Of a DNA stretch of 16,746 bases, positions 14,880-16,746 are shown in pieces. Source of the DNA: JBDHTS01 sp044220535 (GTDB lineage Bacteria > Pseudomonadota > Alphaproteobacteria > Micavibrionales > Micavibrionaceae); NCBI GenBank assembly GCA_044220535.1, contig JBGAQU010000063.1, positions 1-16,746 of the forward strand. The letters run 5' to 3'. A model generated the notes under the pieces. That model had not been told where the DNA came from. It did no database searches and saw nothing but the letters and a program-made list of their open reading frames with translations. The first letter of the stretch is position 1. Every line of letters starts with the position of its first letter. The position numbers and the translations under genes were made by a program.

Positions 14880-15104
14880 ATGGCTAAGAAACCCAAAAGA
14901 CCACGCGATCCAAACCAATTAGCGAAATCCATCGTGGATTTGGCTACGGGGCAATCTGAGGATACGGACGGTAAAGACCCGGCAGCCGTATCGCTTGGCC
15001 GCCGGGGTGGGAAGAAGGGCGGGCCTGCCAGGGCAAAGGCGTTAACTCCTGAGCGCCGGACGGAGATCGCTAAGAAGGCGGCTGAGAAACGGTGGAAGAA
15101 ATAG
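14880..15104 (+). CDS. Small basic protein with GGxxRAKxLTxERRxEIAxxAA module
   Basis: The 74-residue, Lys/Arg-rich protein starts MAKKPKRPRDPNQLAK. A linker and GRRGGKKGGPARAKALTP lead into ERRTEIAKKAAEKRW. From memory, close relatives are widespread in alphaproteobacteria and are often loosely labelled RNA-binding or histone-H1-like; no function is established in my knowledge. The basic charge fits nucleic-acid binding. The terminal module also occurs at the start of the neighbouring minus-strand P63C protein. The last 35 bases overlap that gene's 3' end convergently. GGAG lies only one base before the ATG, too close to be a normal ribosome-binding site, and the promoter position suggests leaderless translation. 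Confidence 0.8.
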   Translation: MAKKPKRPRDPNQLAKSIVDLATGQSEDTDGKDPAAVSLGRRGGKKGGPARAKALTPERRTEIAKKAAEKRWKK

Positions 15105-16131
15105 GCTCAATTTGAGCGCCCTGCTGATCGTCAGGGAATGGGAGCATAAATGTGTCTCCCCATTGCGGATACTCTACATCAAGCCTCTCCATAAACGTTC
15201 TCCAGTCCGGCGAATATTTCATCAACATCACCACACCCTCTAAATGCTGCTTAAGCTTCGGATGGCCGACATCTTCAGTTAAACGCTGGAATAGCTTATG
15301 CTTAAGATTACCCTTTTCATCTCGCGGCGTCAGCCGTCTCAACTCGTCCAAAACACCAGGTGCCAGCCGTTTATAAACAATATTGTTTGTCCAATGGCCA
15401 ATTACGCTTGGTCGGCCACCTCCCTCCAGATATGGCCAGCCATTTAGTCGAAATATTTGCTGATAGTATTCGGGTTTGAAGGTTTTCAGATACGGCTGAA
15501 TTTCTTTAGCAACAAACTTTTCAAGGATGACCGCCAATGCGTCCCTGGACCGGTAATTCTGGAATCCAGTGGCCTCATCTACCAGACCTATAATTCCAAC
15601 CGTGGCGAATCCATGTTGTAAGAAAGCAGCGCGTTCTGCGAGATGCTCTAGCCGCTTACCCAACACGCCTTTCTGGCTAGCGTCTATGATTACCGCGCAG
15701 ACATCTGGCAGAATTGTGGCATCGTATCCGTCAGCAAGGTTTCCGCCGTGTGGCGGGACGAATCGAATTGGCGAATTCGCGCGCGCGATTAAACCCTTAG
15801 TATCTATGCCCTTTTCCGCTAGACGCATCATTAATTCGACGATTTTGCGCGCGCCGGTTTTTCCGCCACCAAGCGATAGTCCTACACCGCTAAGAAGACC
15901 GTTCTGTGCCAAAACCCGAGTTCCATCAGCTAAAACATAACAAGGGATTTCAATATGTCCGATCCTTAAAGGTCTATCAGGTGTGCCGTATTTGGCAATC
16001 AGTGGCACTAGCTTACCCTCGCCAGCCCAGCGAGTAATAGCGCCTTGTCTTGCTATCTCTGATCGTTGTTCTGAAGTAAGGCGTTTTGCCCGCTCTTTTC
16101 CGCCTCTTGAATTTGCGTCTTTAGTCGTCAT
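15070..16131 (-). CDS. P63C-domain protein, phage or mobile-element related
   Basis: The 353-residue protein starts with a GGKERAKRLTSEQRSEIA module (residues 10–27) shared with the adjacent small protein. A central region (about 50–210) has LSLGGGKTGARK and GLVDEATGFQ. A P63C-type domain follows (about 214–310), with YYQQIFRLNGWPY, GHWTNNIVYKRLAPGVL and the HLEGVVMLMK segment. P63C domains were first named from a phage protein; their biochemical role is unknown to me. I chose ATG at 16131 because AAGGAGAA lies nine bases upstream; an in-frame TTG at 16137 is too close to that site. A promoter with a dyad precedes it. The 3' end overlaps the small basic gene convergently. It probably belongs to an acquired or mobile module. 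Confidence 0.85.
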   Translation of the reverse strand: MTTKDANSRGGKERAKRLTSEQRSEIARQGAITRWAGEGKLVPLIAKYGTPDRPLRIGHIEIPCYVLADGTRVLAQNGLLSGVGLSLGGGKTGARKIVELMMRLAEKGIDTKGLIARANSPIRFVPPHGGNLADGYDATILPDVCAVIIDASQKGVLGKRLEHLAERAAFLQHGFATVGIIGLVDEATGFQNYRSRDALAVILEKFVAKEIQPYLKTFKPEYYQQIFRLNGWPYLEGGGRPSVIGHWTNNIVYKRLAPGVLDELRRLTPRDEKGNLKHKLFQRLTEDVGHPKLKQHLEGVVMLMKYSPDWRTFMERLDVEYPQWGDTFMLPFPDDQQGAQIEPISSTVSQPPS

Positions 16132-16163
16132 GTACAATAGTTCTCCTTGGTTGCGAATAGACT

Positions 16164-16180
16164 AAGCATATATTATGCTT
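16164..16180. promoter_or_regulatory. Dyad AAGCATA–TAT–TATGCTT over the P63C promoter
   Basis: Perfect 7-bp inverted arms (16164–16170 and 16174–16180) overlap the −10 region of the P63C gene promoter. The AAGCAT core also occurs within the spacers of the small-protein and transposase promoters (14856 and 16229). This arrangement suits a repressor-binding site, but no regulator is identified. Confidence 0.4.
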
Positions 16181-16198
16181 GGTAAGTAAGCAAGACAA
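16170..16198 (-). promoter_or_regulatory. Candidate promoter of P63C-domain gene
   Basis: On the minus strand TTGTCT (16198–16193) and TAATAT (16175–16170) are 17 bases apart, giving a leader of about 30 bases that contains the AAGGAGAA ribosome-binding site before ATG 16131. Confidence 0.5.
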
Positions 16199-16218
16199 AT
16201 TGATCGGACATTTTATAC

Positions 16219-16247
16219 TTGATCGCTCAAGCATTATGTAATATTAT
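16219..16247 (+). promoter_or_regulatory. Candidate promoter of IS1-type transposase gene, shared leader motif
   Basis: TTGATC (16219–16224) and TATTAT (16242–16247) are 17 bases apart; the −10 matches consensus at five of six positions. The ATG at 16256 is only eight bases further, so the transcript would have almost no leader. CTTGATCGCTCAAGCAT (16218–16234) matches 15 of 17 bases before the small basic gene. Confidence 0.55.
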
Positions 16248-16255
16248 GGAATTAG

Positions 16256-16746
16256 ATGAACCGCAAATCCGTGAGTGATAGGGCTAAGATCATCCAACTG
16301 CTCTGCGAGGGCAATTCCCTACGTGGTACGGCCCGGATCACAGGGTTTGCCTATATGACGGTGCTGTCCACTCTGGTCCAGGTCGGAGAGGCTTGTGAGG
16401 CATACCAACGAGAGCACCTGGTCAACCTGCCTTGCAAGCGTGTCCAGATCGATGAAGTCTGGAGCTTCGTTTACTGCAAGAACAAGAACCTTCAGTACGG
16501 ACAGGAAGACTATAACGGAGACACATGGACGTTCACTTCCATCTGCCAAGACACCAAGATCGTCCCCACATGGCTTGTTGGCGCTCGCAATGCACCCACC
16601 GCTAAGGCGTTTGTGTCCGACCTCGCATCGCGCATGGCAGGGAAAATTCAGCTTACATCGGATGGCTACCCAAAATATAAAGAGGCCGTAGAGGAGGCAT
16701 TTGACGATATCGATTACGCAAGGCTGTACAAAGTCTATGAAGATGG
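16256..16746 (+). CDS. IS1-type DDE transposase, 5' part (runs off window)
   Basis: An open frame of 163 codons runs to the window edge without a stop. The N-terminal 45 residues form a helix-turn-helix-like region (RAKIIQLLCEGNSLRGTARITG). The catalytic core then shows IDEVWSFVYCKNKN with Asp66 and TSDGYPKY with Asp136, the first two acidic residues of the DDE triad, plus WTFTSICQDTKIVPTWLVG between them. This matches the single-frame IS1-like transposases common in alphaproteobacteria. The third catalytic residue is beyond the window, so intactness is unknown. No convincing terminal inverted repeat is visible upstream, so it could be a resident, non-mobile relative rather than a complete insertion sequence. 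The promoter and start are unusually close together. Confidence 0.82.
   Translation, partial: MNRKSVSDRAKIIQLLCEGNSLRGTARITGFAYMTVLSTLVQVGEACEAYQREHLVNLPCKRVQIDEVWSFVYCKNKNLQYGQEDYNGDTWTFTSICQDTKIVPTWLVGARNAPTAKAFVSDLASRMAGKIQLTSDGYPKYKEAVEEAFDDIDYARLYKVYED

Overview
The window looks like a piece of an alphaproteobacterial chromosome. The basis is the NuoA–NuoE sequences, the split nuo operon with small inserted genes, and dispersed palindromes of the GTCATCCCGG type. I cannot place it to genus. No rRNA, tRNA or CRISPR array is visible, and no stretch over 300 bases is without a gene.

Region 1 (1–7520, all +) is a type I secretion operon. It holds a large acidic, repetitive, cysteine-poor protein that is the likely cargo, two tandem ABC transporter genes joined by an ATGA overlap, and an HlyD-type periplasmic adaptor. 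The two ATPase domains have complementary defects: the first lacks the catalytic Glu, His and Q-loop Gln, and the second lacks a proper signature motif. Together they can form one intact ATP site, so they most likely work as an asymmetric heterodimer. The outer-membrane TolC-like partner is not in the window.

Region 2 (7521–12689, all +) encodes NuoA, B, C, D and E of respiratory complex I. The order is normal but three foreign genes are interspersed: a predicted exported protein between nuoB and nuoC, a GIY-YIG nuclease gene between two inverted palindromic repeats between nuoC and nuoD, and a second predicted exported protein fused by 4-base overlaps between nuoD and nuoE. nuoC has its own good sigma70-type promoter. 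The nuclease gene appears to sit in a 411-base insertion flanked by a 5-base duplication (ATGAT). Removing it would restore a direct ATGA overlap of nuoC with nuoD.

Region 3 (12690–16746) breaks the operon where nuoF is normally expected. It carries accessory genes: an unrecognised helical protein and an AT-rich pentapeptide-repeat protein (both −), a small basic protein (+), a convergently overlapping P63C-domain protein (−), and the start of an IS1-type DDE transposase (+) that runs off the window. The small protein and the P63C protein share a sequence module. The promoters of the small protein and the transposase share a leader motif (CTTGnnCGCTCAAGCAT) with identical geometry. This suggests a mobile or horizontally acquired group of genes under common control.
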